NCBI GenBank assembly: GCA_001304855.1
Contig: BBZN01000024.1
Location: 1 to 62,943, forward strand
Source of the DNA: Clostridia bacterium UC5.1-1D2
GTDB taxonomy: Bacteria > Bacillota > Clostridia > Lachnospirales > Lachnospiraceae
Reading direction: 5' to 3'
DNA: 62,943 nt
This document shows, in pieces, positions 49,952 to 60,367 of the stretch; the stretch's first letter is position 1; every line of letters begins with the position of its first letter. The translations under genes were made by a program, and so were the position numbers. Under the pieces are notes generated by a model, which did not search any database, was not told where the DNA came from, and was given only the letters and a program-made list of their open reading frames with translations.

Positions 49952-50308
49952 ATGGCAAGAGTAAAAGGCGGTTTAAACGCAAAGAAGAAGCACAATAGAG
50001 TGTTAAAAATGGCAAAGGGCTACAGAGGCGCCCGTTCCAAACAGTATAGAGTTGCAAAGCAGTCCGTTATGCGTGCATTAACCAGTTCCTATGCAGGCAG
50101 AAAAGAGAGAAAGAGACAGTTCAGACAGTTGTGGATTGCCCGTATCAATGCAGCGGCCCGTATCAACGGCCTGTCCTACAGCAAGTTTATGTACGGCCTT
50201 AAGTTAGCTGAGGTGGAGATGAACCGTAAGGTTCTTTCCGATATGGCGATCAACGATGCGGAAGGGTTTGCAAAGCTGGCGGATCTGGCTAAGTCCAAGA
50301 TTGCTTAA
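49952..50308 (+). CDS. rplT: Ribosomal protein L20
   Basis: 118 aa, intact: [40 protein letters not shown] and [21 protein letters not shown]20 typically represses this operon via the leader. Confidence 0.98.
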   Translation: MARVKGGLNAKKKHNRVLKMAKGYRGARSKQYRVAKQSVMRALTSSYAGRKERKRQFRQLWIARINAAARINGLSYSKFMYGLKLAEVEMNRKVLSDMAINDAEGFAKLADLAKSKIA

Positions 50309-50334
50309 ATATGAGATCGATGTACCGAAAGCGG

Positions 50335-50370
50335 AGAGGGGATTGCAGAGAATGCAGTGCCCTCTTTTTT
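50335..50370 (+). terminator. Terminator of the infC operon
   Basis: AGAGGGGATTGCA pairs with TGCAGTGCCCTCT, then TTTTTT. The rest of the 361-bp gap to 50669 shows only the promoter at 50596. Confidence 0.9.
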
Positions 50371-50595
50371 GCGGGACAGGCCGGGAAAGAATCCCTTTGG
50401 GGCCAAATCTTTGCAAAGCGTGACGCACGCCTGTCAGAAAGCAATGCCCAGACACGCCCGGAGAGTAAAATGATTTTGTTTGTTCCGCATTTCCACTGTC
50501 CTGCCGGCCCTGCAAAGCCTTGGATACCCGGAAAAAAGTGTGAAAACGCAGTCTGGGCCGCCTGGTCAATTAAGAAATCGTTAATAATAATTATT

Positions 50596-50624
50596 TTGCA
50601 ATAATTGCCAGCCTATGGTACACT
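50596..50624 (+). promoter_or_regulatory. Promoter of the ABC exporter operon
   Basis: TTGCAA (50596-50601), 17 bp, TACACT (50619-50624), 46 bp before the ATG. Confidence 0.65.
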
Positions 50625-50669
50625 AAATAGGTAGTAGAAAAATTAACAATTGTAGGAGTGGTTACGGCA

Positions 50670-51344
50670 ATGCTGGAAATATCTGGAATATACAAGTCCT
50701 ATCGCAGACAGGAGATTCTAAGAGGGGTAACTCTTGCTGTAAAGCCTGGAGAGTGCGTGGGGATTGTGGGATATAACGGCTGCGGCAAGACCACTCTTTT
50801 ATCAATCCTGGCGGGAGCGCAGAAAGCAGATAAGGGAAGCATACGCTATAACGGCAGGGAGGCCCTGGGGCGCTCCGAGGTGTTTGCAGAGGAGGCTGCT
50901 TATGTTCCCCAGGAGAATCCTCTTATGGAGGAACTTACAGTCAGGGATAACCTGCTCTTGTGGTACAGAGGCGGCAGGGAAGCAATGAAAAAGGATCTGG
51001 AGACAGGGGCTGCCGCCATGCTGGGAGTGGATAGGATGCTGAAGCAGACCGCAGGCAGGCTGTCGGGCGGCATGAAGAAGCGGGTGAGCATAGCCTGCGC
51101 CTTGTCCAACCATGCTCCGGTTTTGATAATGGATGAGCCGGGAGCCGCCCTGGATTTGGAGTGCAAGGAAGTAATCAAGGGGTATCTCAGAAACTATATG
51201 GCAGAAGGGGGAGCGGTTATACTAACCTCCCATGAGCTGTCGGAGCTGTCCCTGTGCACTTCCGTATATGTGCTGAAAGAGGGAAAATTAATACCAATCG
51301 CAAATGATTTGTCAGCAGAGGAGCTGATTCATCAGTTTCGATAA
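50670..51344 (+). CDS. ABC transporter ATP-binding protein
   Basis: 224 aa from ATG 50670, intact. Walker A GYNGCGKTT, Q-loop YVPQENPLM, signature RLSGGMKKRVSIACAL, Walker B VLIMDEPGAALD and H-loop TSHEL. Short exporter-type (CcmA/drug) ATPase. Partner of the two ABC-2 permeases downstream, separated from them by repeat copy 2 and the zinc-ribbon gene. Confidence 0.92.
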   Translation: MLEISGIYKSYRRQEILRGVTLAVKPGECVGIVGYNGCGKTTLLSILAGAQKADKGSIRYNGREALGRSEVFAEEAAYVPQENPLMEELTVRDNLLLWYRGGREAMKKDLETGAAAMLGVDRMLKQTAGRLSGGMKKRVSIACALSNHAPVLIMDEPGAALDLECKEVIKGYLRNYMAEGGAVILTSHELSELSLCTSVYVLKEGKLIPIANDLSAEELIHQFR

Positions 51345-51507
51345 ATGTACGCCCGGAATCTCTTTGTGCCTGATTTTGCGAGATGATTTTTTGTCAGCTG
51401 TGCACAAATTTATGAGGCGTACGCAGCAGGTACGTTGATTAAATTTGTGTGGGGCCGGCGGCAAATCAGCCCTAAAGGCAGGCGCAGGAGAGATTCCCGG
51501 CGTACAT
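51345..51507. repeat. Interspersed hairpin repeat, copy 2
   Basis: 163 bp, about 90% alike to 36398-36549 by eye. Ends are near-perfect inverted repeats: ATGTACGCCCGGAATCTCT and AGAGATTCCCGGCGTACAT. Differs by an 11-bp tandem insertion near 51421-51435 (GTACG-CAGCAG-GTACG). It begins directly at the ATPase stop codon. Confidence 0.82.
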
Positions 51508-51571
51508 GAAAATATAACGGAGGGTGGGAGGCTGTATGGCCTGCATCCGCCAATGAGGGAGGTAAAGTTGA

Positions 51572-53508
51572 ATGAAGTGTACAAAATGTGGAGCCGAAAC
51601 GGAGCGGGATGTTAAATTCTGTACCCAATGCGGCGCTCCTATGGAAACTCCAACACCACAGGAACCTGCGGGCGATACCGCAAAACAGGCTGTTTCAAAC
51701 GAATCACAGGAGACGGGATGGGTAAACCCGGAGGGAGAGGAAATCCCCCGGCCCCAGGATCAGGAGTCCGGCCCGTCAGAACCTGCTTTCCAGACTGCAG
51801 AGACTGCGCCTGACGCGCCCATGCCTGCAGAGGAACCGGCAGAAGGGCGCCTGCGGCGGCTCCTGCTCCAAATAAGAAGTTTACCAGGATACTGACCATT
51901 GTCATCGCAATCCTGGCGGCAGTGTCTGTGGGCGCTCTGGCTTTCGTTAAGCTGACGGCCAAAGATCCCAAGCAGGTTGTGATTGAAGCGTTTGAGAATA
52001 TCTGGCCCCAGGATCAGACCCTGCCCTCCGAGGAGCTCTTCGGCCTGAAGGCCCTTGCAGAGTCCTCCCTGACGGCAGACAGCGAGACAGGACTTACGCT
52101 TAAGCTGGACAGCTGTTCCGTACCTTATGCCGATCAGTTTGCCGGAAGCGGATTGCGCTTTGCAGGTAAGAATGACATCACCAACGGTAAGAGCAGCGCC
52201 AATGCAGGAGTAATTTATAATGGTATGGATTTGCTGAATCTCGACGTTTATTACGGCGATGAGACATTGATGGCAGCTGTTCCGGAACTTTCGGGCCGGG
52301 TATTCACCCTTGATTTAAGCGATGGTTTGGGGGAGCGCATAGCAAATTCGCCCTACTTCGGTCCTCTCATGGAATCCAGCGGAGTGGATATGGAAGGCTT
52401 CGCTTCCTACTTCTCACAGCTGATAGACGAAGCGGAGCAGGCCCGGGAGGAAGGAAAGGCTCCTTTCGACTTGGAAGCTCTAATGAACCGTTATAAGGAA
52501 GGCTCCAAGGCCCAGGAGAACTTCAAGGCCGCCCTGGCGGTGGAAAAAGCGGAGAATAATGGAACCTATACCATGAACGGCAAAGAGGTGAGCTGCAAGG
52601 GATATTACGTGACGGTCAGCAAGGATTCCATGATTGAATTCCTGGAGACTTCCACCGATTTCTTCCTTCAGGACGAAACCTTAAAACAGGATTTCTTAAG
52701 ACAGATGGAATCCACCGTAAAGATGACCGAGCTCATGGGCGGCGGCATGTATGGCGAGGAGATGCTCTCTGCCCAGGAGATGCAGGAACAGTCCTACGAT
52801 GAGGCGAAGAAAGCAGTGGACAGCATGATCCGTTACCTGGACGCCAGCCTCTCGGACATTCAGATGACGGTTTACGTTGATAAGAAGGGAAATCTTGCTG
52901 CAGTGGAAGGATCCACCCAGATGTACCCGGAGGAATTGGCCGAGGAAGATCAGAAGTATGTGGACATCACCTTCAGCTGGGAGCTTCAGGGCGGAGCTTA
53001 TCTTACCCAGAACTTTGAGGGCAATATTACGGTTGAGCACGACGGCCGGAAAGCCTATCTGGATATATTGAGACAGGGCGTTTACGATGGGAAGAAGCTG
53101 ACGGATGATATTTCCGTGGATCTGAATGCGGCGGGAGAGACATACAATTTTGTATATACCAGTACATATGATTCAGATGGCGGCAGCTACCATACCTCCG
53201 TTGAACTGGGAGGAGAGGGAACACAGATAATGAAAGCCTCCATAAGCGGCGTGCTGGATCAGCTTGAGAAGGGCAAGTCCTTCCACATGGATATAGACGC
53301 TTTGGAAATCAGCGCTATAAATAATTCTGTCAATGTAGTGCTCAGCGGTGAGTATTACTACCAGCCGCTGGAAGGGGAGGTTACGGCCCCGGAGGGAGAG
53401 GCTTTGGATATTCTGGAGGCTTCCGAGTCGGACTGGAACAGTGTGGGTATGGAGATCATGATGAATGGTTTTTCTGTAATGAGCCAGCTGGGCGTTAATA
53501 TGTACTAA
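51572..53508 (+). CDS. Zinc-ribbon, membrane-anchored extracellular protein
   Basis: About 645 aa. N-terminal zinc ribbon MKCTKCGAETERDVKFCTQC, then a Pro/Glu-rich disordered linker, one transmembrane helix (TRILTIVIAILAAVSVGALAF, about residues 108-128) and a large extracytoplasmic beta-rich region of unknown fold. Topology is cytoplasmic zinc ribbon with an outside domain. Encoded between the ATPase and permeases of an ABC exporter, it may be a co-factor or sensor of that exporter. One frameshift near 51868. Confidence 0.75.
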
Positions 53509-53528
53509 AATTAAAAGGATGGGGATCT

Positions 53529-54712
53529 ATGTCTGCACGTCTGGTTTATCTCAAACTTGAGTTAAAGCGAGCATGTAAAAAGCTTCCCCACATCTATGCC
53601 GGGGCAATCGTGCTGTTACTGTTGGTGGGTACGATTGCCCTTTTGGCTGGAAAGGTGTTGTATGGGGAGCAGGCTGTGGGGAGGATTACCGTAGGGGTAG
53701 TGCTCCCTGAAGGTGATGCAATTGCAAAGAAAGCAGTTTCTATGCTCAGCACCCTGGACAGCGTAAAGAGTATCTGTGATTTTGAGTATATGGAAGGAGA
53801 GGAGGCGCTGGGCCTGTTGAGGCAGGGAAAGCTATATGCTGTGATGGAGGTGCCTGAAGGCTTTGTCCAGGATATTATGAACGGCGTCAACACTCCGGTT
53901 CAGATTCTGCTGCCCGGGGGAGCCGGCCTGGAAAGCCGTATATTCAAGGAGCTCACAGATGCGGGAGGGACCATATTGGGAGCCAGCCAGGCCGGAATTT
54001 ATGCCGGAGACGAGCTCTGTGTCCTTCATGGCATGGTTTCCTCCATCCCCCAGGTGGAGGAGGAATTGAACCGGATTTATCTGGGTTACAGCCTGCCGAG
54101 AGAGGATTATTTCAGACACATAAAGGTGAGCGCAACAGGAGATGTGGATGCCCTCACTTTTTACGGAATCAGCGGTGCGGCGCTGTTTATCCTTCTAAGC
54201 GCGATCCCTGCATCCTCCTACCTGGCAGCCCATAAACCTGCCATGAAGCAGAAGCTGTTAATCGCAGGGATTGGGCCGAAAACCGTGGCGGCGGCCAGAA
54301 TCCTGGGACTGGGATTCCTTATGGCTATGGCCGCTCTGCCTGTGGGAGCAGGAGCTGTGTGCGGGATGGATCCGATTAAGCCTTCCGGGACTGCTGTTTT
54401 TTGCAGGCGTCTGCCTGGCGTCCGCCTCCTTTGTGACAGCGCTGTATCAGGCGGCGGGCACATTGATGGGGGGAGTGATGCTGCTGTTTTTGGGAGTCAC
54501 GGCGATGCATTTTCTGGCCGGAGGTTTTATGCCTCTCGTGTTTCTGCCCGGTTCTTTTCAGGCGGCGGCGCCTTTCATGCCCTCCGCTATACTTATGGTC
54601 GGGATAAAAACATGGTAGTTCCGGGGTGGAGCTTTCTCGATGCAGGACGGCTCATATTGCTGACAGCCTGGGATTCCTTATTAGCGCCGGAGTGGAGGTG
54701 GGAAGAAGATGA
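53529..54712 (+). CDS. ABC-2 type permease 1
   Basis: About 394 aa. N-terminal helix (IYAGAIVLLLLVGTIALLAG), an extracytoplasmic domain of about 150 residues (VGVVLPEGDAIAKKAV, YAVMEVPEGFVQDIMNG), then several C-terminal helices, as in ABC-2 exporters of the YhgE/DUF3533-like layout. Frameshifts near 54385, 54605 and 54690; the true end is AGVEVGRR, with its TGA overlapping the next ATG (ATGA). Confidence 0.8.
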
Positions 54713-55797
54713 CAAAAGTGTGGATGTGGTTTTTCTTTCCTGTAAGCGCTATGGGAAACGTCTTTCCTTTCTTCTCATTCTCCTGTTCCTGCCCATTGGA
54801 GCCATGGCTGCCCGGCATTTCCAGGAAAAAGGGGATGCGGGCATCAGCATTGCCTCAGCGCCGGGGGGGAGGACGAGCTGGCCCAGCAGCTGGCTGCCCG
54901 CCTTGTAAACCGCAGCCAGGGAGAGGATAGGGGGATGTTCCGGTTTTACCTCTGTGAGAATGAGGAGATGGTGAAAACGGAGGTGGCTTCCAGAAGGGCG
55001 GAGTGCGGCTACGTCATATATGAAGGTTTCAGGGAGAAGCTGGACGCCGGAAGCTTCCGCAGGACCATCGGCGTGTATTCGGCTCCCTCCACTGTAACTG
55101 CCGCCCTGTCAACAGAGACGGTCTTTGCCGCCCTGACTGAGATTTACGACAGGGAGATTCTGAAAGATTTTGCAGAAGAGGCCGGAGTGTTTGAGCCTCT
55201 GGGCCTTCCGGGAAGCAGGGAGCGGCGGGAGCTGGCTGCAGAAGCGGGCGCCTATATGACCGCAGGATTACAGACGGCAGCACCTTCCGGTTTGAATATT
55301 CCTATCTGGGGCAGGAGGTTTCAGAGGAAACGGCCAATCAGGAGTCCGCGGTATTCCCTGTAAGAGGGGTGGTGGCTGTATATCTGTTTATCACAAGCCT
55401 GTACGCAGCCGTAGTCCTGGGCGGGGATGAGAGGAAGGGGCTGTTCCTGCCTCTTTCCTACAGGCACCGGTTTCCCTGTGCCCTGGCTTCCCTGGCGGCC
55501 CCGGTAATCATGGCGGCAGGTTCGGCTCTGCTGGCTCTGTGGATGGCGGGGAGCTTTGGAGGGCTTTTGCGGGAGACGGGGGCTATGCTCGTCTACTGTG
55601 CAGGTTTGATTATCCTGTCCTGGCTGCTTAAAGTCATTGCCCGAACCCCTCAGGCGCTGTGCAGCACAATTCCCTTTTTTATTATCGGAAGTCTTTTGTT
55701 CTGCCCTGTATTTGTGGATGGAGGAAGGTTTATTGACGGGTTGGACAGGATTGGAAGATTGTTTCCGCCATGGTATTATCTGAAATTTTTCAGTTAA
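54709..55797 (+). CDS. ABC-2 type permease 2
   Basis: About 362 aa, same layout as permease 1: a first helix (YGKRLSFLLILLFLPIGAMAA), an extracytoplasmic region (MFRFYLCENEEMVKTEVASR, YDREILKDFAEEAGVF), then four or more helices ending PPWYYLKFFS. Starts at 54709, overlapping the permease 1 stop by 4 bp. Frameshifts near 54740, 54868 and 55253. It completes an ATPase/two-permease exporter. Confidence 0.8.
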
Positions 55798-55931
55798 TAA
55801 GCGCAGGAATGGGAGCGCCGCAAGAGAGCGTGGGATTTTCAGATCCTATGTTGGAAAGCGGCCCTCCTTTTTTCATAATTTGGAGGCAAAAAAATAAGAA
55901 GTCCTGTAAAACAGAAATCCTTGTTCTCACC

Positions 55932-55954
55932 TGCGGGAGATGGGACTTGAACCC
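55932..55954. repeat. attL: duplicated tRNA-Leu 3' end
   Basis: 23 bp identical to 62618-62640, starting TGCGGGAGATGGGACTTGA. It includes the T-arm half and acceptor end but no tRNA body, so it is the duplicated attachment core. Confidence 0.88.
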
Positions 55955-56037
55955 TTTTCACCGTAAAAACATAGGTAGAAAGGTATGTTGTACGCCGTCG
56001 GTATTGAGTGTAACCAGAGAAATAAATACCCGGACGC

Positions 56038-56079
56038 AAAAGCCGCTTATGGAATACAAAATATTCCTTCGCGGCTTTT
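56038..56079. terminator. Bidirectional terminator after vanW-like gene
   Basis: AAAAGCCGC...GGAATA pairs with TATTCC...GCGGCTTTT, flanked by T on both strands. Confidence 0.85.
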
Positions 56080-56086
56080 ATTAAAA

Positions 56087-57037
56087 TCAAACCGATTCAT
56101 TTTTTAACAAATCCCTTGCAGGCCCGACTACCTTATTTTCAACGGGTTCGTCCTGGTTCTCTGGTTCCTGCGGTGAGGTCTGCTCCGCTCCCTGTCCTGT
56201 GCTCTCCTGCACTGTGTTCTGTTCTTCTGCGCCCAAACGTAATAAAACGGTTAAAACTCCCCCGTTAGTTTCTGCCAGAATTGTGAGCGGTTCACCATAA
56301 GAATTGACAAATTTCAAATCCTTATGCCCTTCCGAAATAGTAGCGTCCAATCCTACGGGAAGATAGGAAACGCTGGAAGAATGTGGATGGCGTTCCGTAG
56401 CTGGCAATAAGGCGTGGCACATGGCCGCATAGAGCGTAGAGGAAACCTGGCAGATACCGCCGCCATATTCACTTCCACCAATAGCAGGAGCCATCACATA
56501 CCCATTTTGCGGCGTTCTGGGTAAAATGGCATTACTAAATGAAAACGCTTCCCCTGGCTGTAAAATCACCCCGTTGATTCGTTGTACCGCTATCCCAATA
56601 TTTACAGCCCTGGGTAAAGTGGTATCATAGCTTGTGGAATATGTTCCAATCAAATCCTGTTTGTTTTCCTGCGGCCGGCTGATTCGTCCCTCCGACTTTC
56701 CCAGTTCTATATAATGTCTGCAATATGCAGATAAATCAGTTTTATAAATATCCAACAGGTCACGATTATAGAAAATGTAAGCGCGTAAGTTAAATTCTTC
56801 ATTGCCGGAACGCCCTTCTCTTGCGCCAATAGATATAAAGTGAGAAAATAGTTTCTCTGAATCATAACCAATCGTGGCTTGCAAGTCTGGATATTGGTTA
56901 TAATAATAATCTACATCAAATACAGCCCGGTAATTATCGGTGTTTTCCTCCGCATAACCCAGAATGGGCTTTAGCGAGACCAGCAAGACGGCCAGACATA
57001 AAATCCATATTGTTTTATGGTATATTATCTTGTTCAT
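56087..57037 (-). CDS. VanW-family secreted protein
   Basis: 316 aa from the chosen ATG 57037, which has GGAGAA at proper distance (an ATG at 57049 is too close). Signal peptide (TIWILCLAVLLVSLKPILGYA), two short repeats of the type DVDYYYNQYPDL...HFISIGAREGR, then the VanW domain (PRAVNIGIAVQRINGVILQP, GEAFSFSNAIL, GGGICQVSSTLYAA, ERHPHSSSVSYLPVGLDATI). The C-terminus is Glu/Gln-rich. VanW proteins are probably cell-wall associated; function unknown, and no vancomycin genes are here. Cargo of the element. Confidence 0.88.
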   Translation of the reverse strand: MNKIIYHKTIWILCLAVLLVSLKPILGYAEENTDNYRAVFDVDYYYNQYPDLQATIGYDSEKLFSHFISIGAREGRSGNEEFNLRAYIFYNRDLLDIYKTDLSAYCRHYIELGKSEGRISRPQENKQDLIGTYSTSYDTTLPRAVNIGIAVQRINGVILQPGEAFSFSNAILPRTPQNGYVMAPAIGGSEYGGGICQVSSTLYAAMCHALLPATERHPHSSSVSYLPVGLDATISEGHKDLKFVNSYGEPLTILAETNGGVLTVLLRLGAEEQNTVQESTGQGAEQTSPQEPENQDEPVENKVVGPARDLLKNESV

Positions 57038-57165
57038 ATTTTTCATTTCTCCATAATTGTAAAATATTGTGGTTGAGAGAAAAGTTGTCAAAGGGTCTGC
57101 AAAGCAGATACATCTTGCCCCTTGATAGCTTTTTGTAGTGGAAGATTCAACCCTATGCTTAAAAC

Positions 57166-57199
57166 AGGCTTGATTAGAAGCACTTCTCTAATCAAGCCT
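57166..57199 (-). terminator. Terminator of the PH-domain gene
   Basis: AGGCTTGATTAGAAG (57166-57180) inverted at 57183-57199 with one bulged base; on the minus strand it is followed by GTTTTAAG. Confidence 0.7.
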
Positions 57200-57211
57200 T
57201 GACGATTGCTT

Positions 57212-57676
57212 TTAGATTTTGTTTACTATCTGCACCTCATGCCCGCTACCAAGAGAATACAAAGCATTACTCATTTCCTTTGCATTTTTCATGTGTGTAA
57301 AAACAAAATGACCTACCCCGGCGGATTGTATAATAATAGTATCACTTCCCAGACTGCTGAAAATCAAATTGCTTTGTGTTCTAAAATTCCCAACAAAATA
57401 TGACGCTTTATTTTCAAGTGTCTTTATGTGAAAAGCTCCCTCTTTTCCTCTCAATCTCATGTTAGTCAAAACCAATTCTGTATTGACATATTCTAATACA
57501 GTTGGAATCATCAATACAGCCAGAATAATAAATGATAACAACGGGAAAATCCCTAAAAATAGTAATGCTAAAATAATTCCAACGATATTACGGACATTAA
57601 AAAATATTGTCCAATTCTTTTTAGAGACAGCCAGCACCTTTTCCCCTGGAATTAAATCATCTGTAAAACTGCTCAT
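57212..57676 (-). CDS. Membrane PH-domain-like protein
   Basis: 154 aa, intact. LIPGEKVLAVSKKNWTIFF, two adjacent helices (VGIILALLFLGIFPLLSFII), then ELVLTNMRLRGKEGAFHIKT as in bacterial PH (bPH2) domains. Role unknown. Confidence 0.65.
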   Translation of the reverse strand: MSSFTDDLIPGEKVLAVSKKNWTIFFNVRNIVGIILALLFLGIFPLLSFIILAVLMIPTVLEYVNTELVLTNMRLRGKEGAFHIKTLENKASYFVGNFRTQSNLIFSSLGSDTIIIQSAGVGHFVFTHMKNAKEMSNALYSLGSGHEVQIVNKI

Positions 57677-57741
57677 ACCGTTCTTGTCCTCCGTATTAAT
57701 TCTAGTGTCTTAACCCCTTGCTTTATCTTTACTATGCCAAT

Positions 57742-58534
57742 TCACTTTTTATATCCAATTATTTTTATTTGATATCCCGTATTTTTATTGAATCCAAGCT
57801 CCATCTGCGCCAACTTACAGCCGTCCGGGGTGGTGGTGTTTGTCAGCATATAGCCATCTGCCCCCATATAGTACCATTTTCCATCTGTATTCTGATACCA
57901 TGCGTTTATGAGATAGGAACCATCTGCATTTTGAATCCACCAGCCTTTAGAATCTTGTGCCCATGAGGCAGTGGGAACCGTTGCTTGTGCTGTAGCTCCG
58001 GCGCTTTCGCTGCTCACCCTGTATTTCCATGTTGACATACCGGACATTCCACCGTCGCCAGTGTCCGTTACAAGTCCTAACTGGTATAAATAGCTATCCA
58101 TTCCACCGCCATTCGATGCCTTTATTTCTCTATTAACCAACGGAATGGAATCTCCTTTTTTGGCCGGAAGTGGTGTTGAAAAGGATTTAGTCTCACCGTT
58201 GTTCCATACTCCCTCAATTGATATTTGATAGTACATCAGCCGGCATAATAAATACAGCGTCCTCGTGCACAATGTAAGCAGGGCAATCCGGCATACGCCT
58301 AAAAGAGCCATAATCCACCCAATACCATTCTTCTATTCCCTCCTCCTCAATATATGCTGTCCCGAATACTTCTCCAAGTGTTGTTTGTGCTATATCGGTT
58401 CCATCACCATTTTTTATTTCCATGTCATTAGGCATTGTACCGTTGCAAGTAGCTGGCAGTGCAAATGCGGTAAAGCTACTGCTTACCGTCATAGCCAATG
58501 CGAGCAAAAGCCCGCTGATTTTTTTCATTTTCAT
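57742..58534 (-). CDS. Secreted protein with cell-wall-binding repeats
   Basis: About 263 aa with one frameshift near 58230. Signal peptide (LLLALAMTVSSSFTAFA), a middle region (VWNNGETKSFSTPLPAKKGD) of unknown fold, and at the end two choline-binding-type repeats: SKGWWIQNADGSYLINAWYQ and DGKWYYMGADGYMLTNT. Surface attached; function unknown. Confidence 0.75.
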
Positions 58535-58684
58535 TTTCTCTCTCCTTATAAGTGAATTGACATAGTTCCTTTAGCCTTAAAAGTATAACATACTTTCCTC
58601 ATATACGTAACAGCGTATACGCCATTGCGTCATAATTGTTATCCTTTTGATATCAAAACAAATGAAAGGAAAACATCATTATGA

Positions 58685-58924
58685 ATGTCAAAGAAGCAAC
58701 CGTCAAACGAAATTGAAATGCTCTGCAAAGAAAGAGGAATCGCCTACAACGAATTAGCCAATCTATGCGGCGTTACTCCGTCTACTATTTACAGTGTTCT
58801 TGACCCAAAGCGCAAAAACGTAACGCTTTCCACTGTAAAAAAAATATGTGATGGGTTTGAAATTACATTGGCAGAATTCTTTTCCACCCCCCTTTTTAAT
58901 GAGTTAGAACAAGAAATACAATAA
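58685..58924 (+). CDS. XRE-family HTH regulator
   Basis: 79 aa, intact. HTH: YNELANLCGVTPSTIYSVLD; also VTLSTVKKICDGFEITLAEFF. Typical small element-borne repressor. Confidence 0.85.
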   Translation: MSKKQPSNEIEMLCKERGIAYNELANLCGVTPSTIYSVLDPKRKNVTLSTVKKICDGFEITLAEFFSTPLFNELEQEIQ

Positions 58925-59292
58925 TTTTGAAATTTGTACTTGCAAATTCTGGAATTATGTGGTAGAGTATGCCCATAATTTAATATCGCTGACAAAGAGT
59001 ACCTCTGTATTTATTCAAAGATAGGGCAATGGCACTATCTAGGGATAAGGTAAAACGGTATTGCGGAGTGTAAGCAAAATTGAAAGTCTATTATGTACAT
59101 GTTTTAGATTTTTTTGTTTTGTTAGCATTCCCGATACCAGTACATTTACCTACCGTTGAATAATTGCAGGGGTTTTATTTATCTTCCCCTGCTCTCACAA
59201 AGGGGTGATAACCATGGCAAGAGACAGGCCATAAATAGTCGAGCTACTTAATACAGATACTTAACAGACTATTTCAAGAAAGGATATGAAAA
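58925..59292. other. Gap with no gene
   Basis: About 370 bp. I see only a short aborted frame after ATG 59214 (MARDRP then stop) preceded by AAAGGGGTG, and T-rich tracts near 59110. Probably remains of deleted element genes. Confidence 0.5.
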
Positions 59293-59624
59293 ATGATACG
59301 AGTTAGTGATATTAAATTAAGTTTAGAACAGGTCGCAAATGCGAAAGAAGTTTGATTACTGATATAAGAGAGGTTCGGAAGTATGTTGACGGAAAACGTA
59401 CTGATAACATTATAGGCTATGCCTATGAAGTCACCGCTCCCAAAAACAAGTATGAAAAGTTTTCCATTAAGGTGGAAGAAAAATCCCCGGTTATTACTGC
59501 GGAAGAACTGGAAGCGAAGGGCGGAGTTGCAAAGGCAACAGCCGATGATTTTGTAGGTTCCTTTTACCATCGTGGCGATGACTATGTTTTTACAGCTAAG
59601 GCTTCAAAGGTGGTGTTACTGTGA
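59293..59624 (+). CDS. Element-borne hypothetical protein
   Basis: About 110 aa with one frameshift near 59350 (T lost; reads NAKEVLITDIREVRKYVDG when restored). Hydrophilic alpha/beta (IIGYAYEVTAPKNKYEKFSI). No family recognised. Its place before a membrane protein and an FtsK-like gene matches the small orf22/23-type genes of Tn916-like elements. Confidence 0.55.
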
Positions 59625-59890
59625 AAAAGTTCGTGGAAAATGTACAATGCTGTTGGAATCACAGGCAGTATGGACGCCTTGTCTTGTATACTTTGTTTGC
59701 GGTTCTGATGTTCGCTCTGGCTTGTGTCGGCGTATATCTTGTAATTCAGTTAATTGCACGCTATATGGATTTAATCATGATAACCGCCGCCGTAGTTCTG
59801 GGTATATATTTCTACTCTCATGAACGTAGTGAAAAGATACGGAAAGAAAGGGAAGAAGCAGAACGCCGGGAACTTTTGCGCCAGCAATAG
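59621..59890 (+). CDS. Small membrane protein of the element
   Basis: 89 aa, intact, GTG start overlapping the previous stop. Two hydrophobic helices (LYTLFAVLMFALACVGVYLVI and LIMITAAVVLGIYFYS) and a charged C-terminal coil. Probably part of the element's transfer module. Confidence 0.6.
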   Translation: MKKFVENVQCCWNHRQYGRLVLYTLFAVLMFALACVGVYLVIQLIARYMDLIMITAAVVLGIYFYSHERSEKIRKEREEAERRELLRQQ

Positions 59891-59902
59891 CTTGATTCAG
59901 AA

Positions 59903-60355
59903 TTGGCCCAATCGAATTATCAGCTTGTAGAAAGGGCTATGTTCATAGTTATACAGGAAATGCACGAAAGTCTGCGTGTAAAAAATCCAGCCTTTCTAAG
60001 CGAGATTGCAACAACCCCTCATTACTATCAGAGAGGAAATGTTACCATCTACCGTTTTTCGGCTCTGAAAGAGGGAGATTTAGACTTAGAAGCGTTTCGC
60101 ACGATTTTGCAGGGGAGGTTATCCCAGAAATTAAACGCCATGGAATTTGTCGGCATTAATCAGTCTGTACATATTTATGATGGCGTGGCCTACCCTCTGC
60201 TCCAGGTAATCGAACCCCAGGATTTAGGAATTAACATCAATTGGGGAATCGTATGGACAAATGACAGCTTCTGTGAAGAACAGAACATGAAATTACTGGC
60301 GAAACAGCAGGTGAGTACCCAGACCGCTATGCGTCCCCGTGACCATGATTTTTAA
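59903..60355 (+). CDS. Element-borne hypothetical protein
   Basis: 150 aa, intact, probable TTG start. Contains HESLRVKNPAFLSEIATTPH and QDLGININWGIVWTNDSFCEEQ. Such a protein commonly precedes the FtsK-like coupling ATPase in Firmicute elements. No function assigned. Confidence 0.55.
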   Translation: MAQSNYQLVERAMFIVIQEMHESLRVKNPAFLSEIATTPHYYQRGNVTIYRFSALKEGDLDLEAFRTILQGRLSQKLNAMEFVGINQSVHIYDGVAYPLLQVIEPQDLGININWGIVWTNDSFCEEQNMKLLAKQQVSTQTAMRPRDHDF

Positions 60356-60367
60356 CAGGGGGACTAT

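Noticed and set aside
56087..57037. VanW-like gene as part of a vancomycin resistance cluster
   Set aside because: No vanH/A/X/Y or D-Ala ligase genes are nearby; VanW-domain proteins are common surface proteins in Clostridia.
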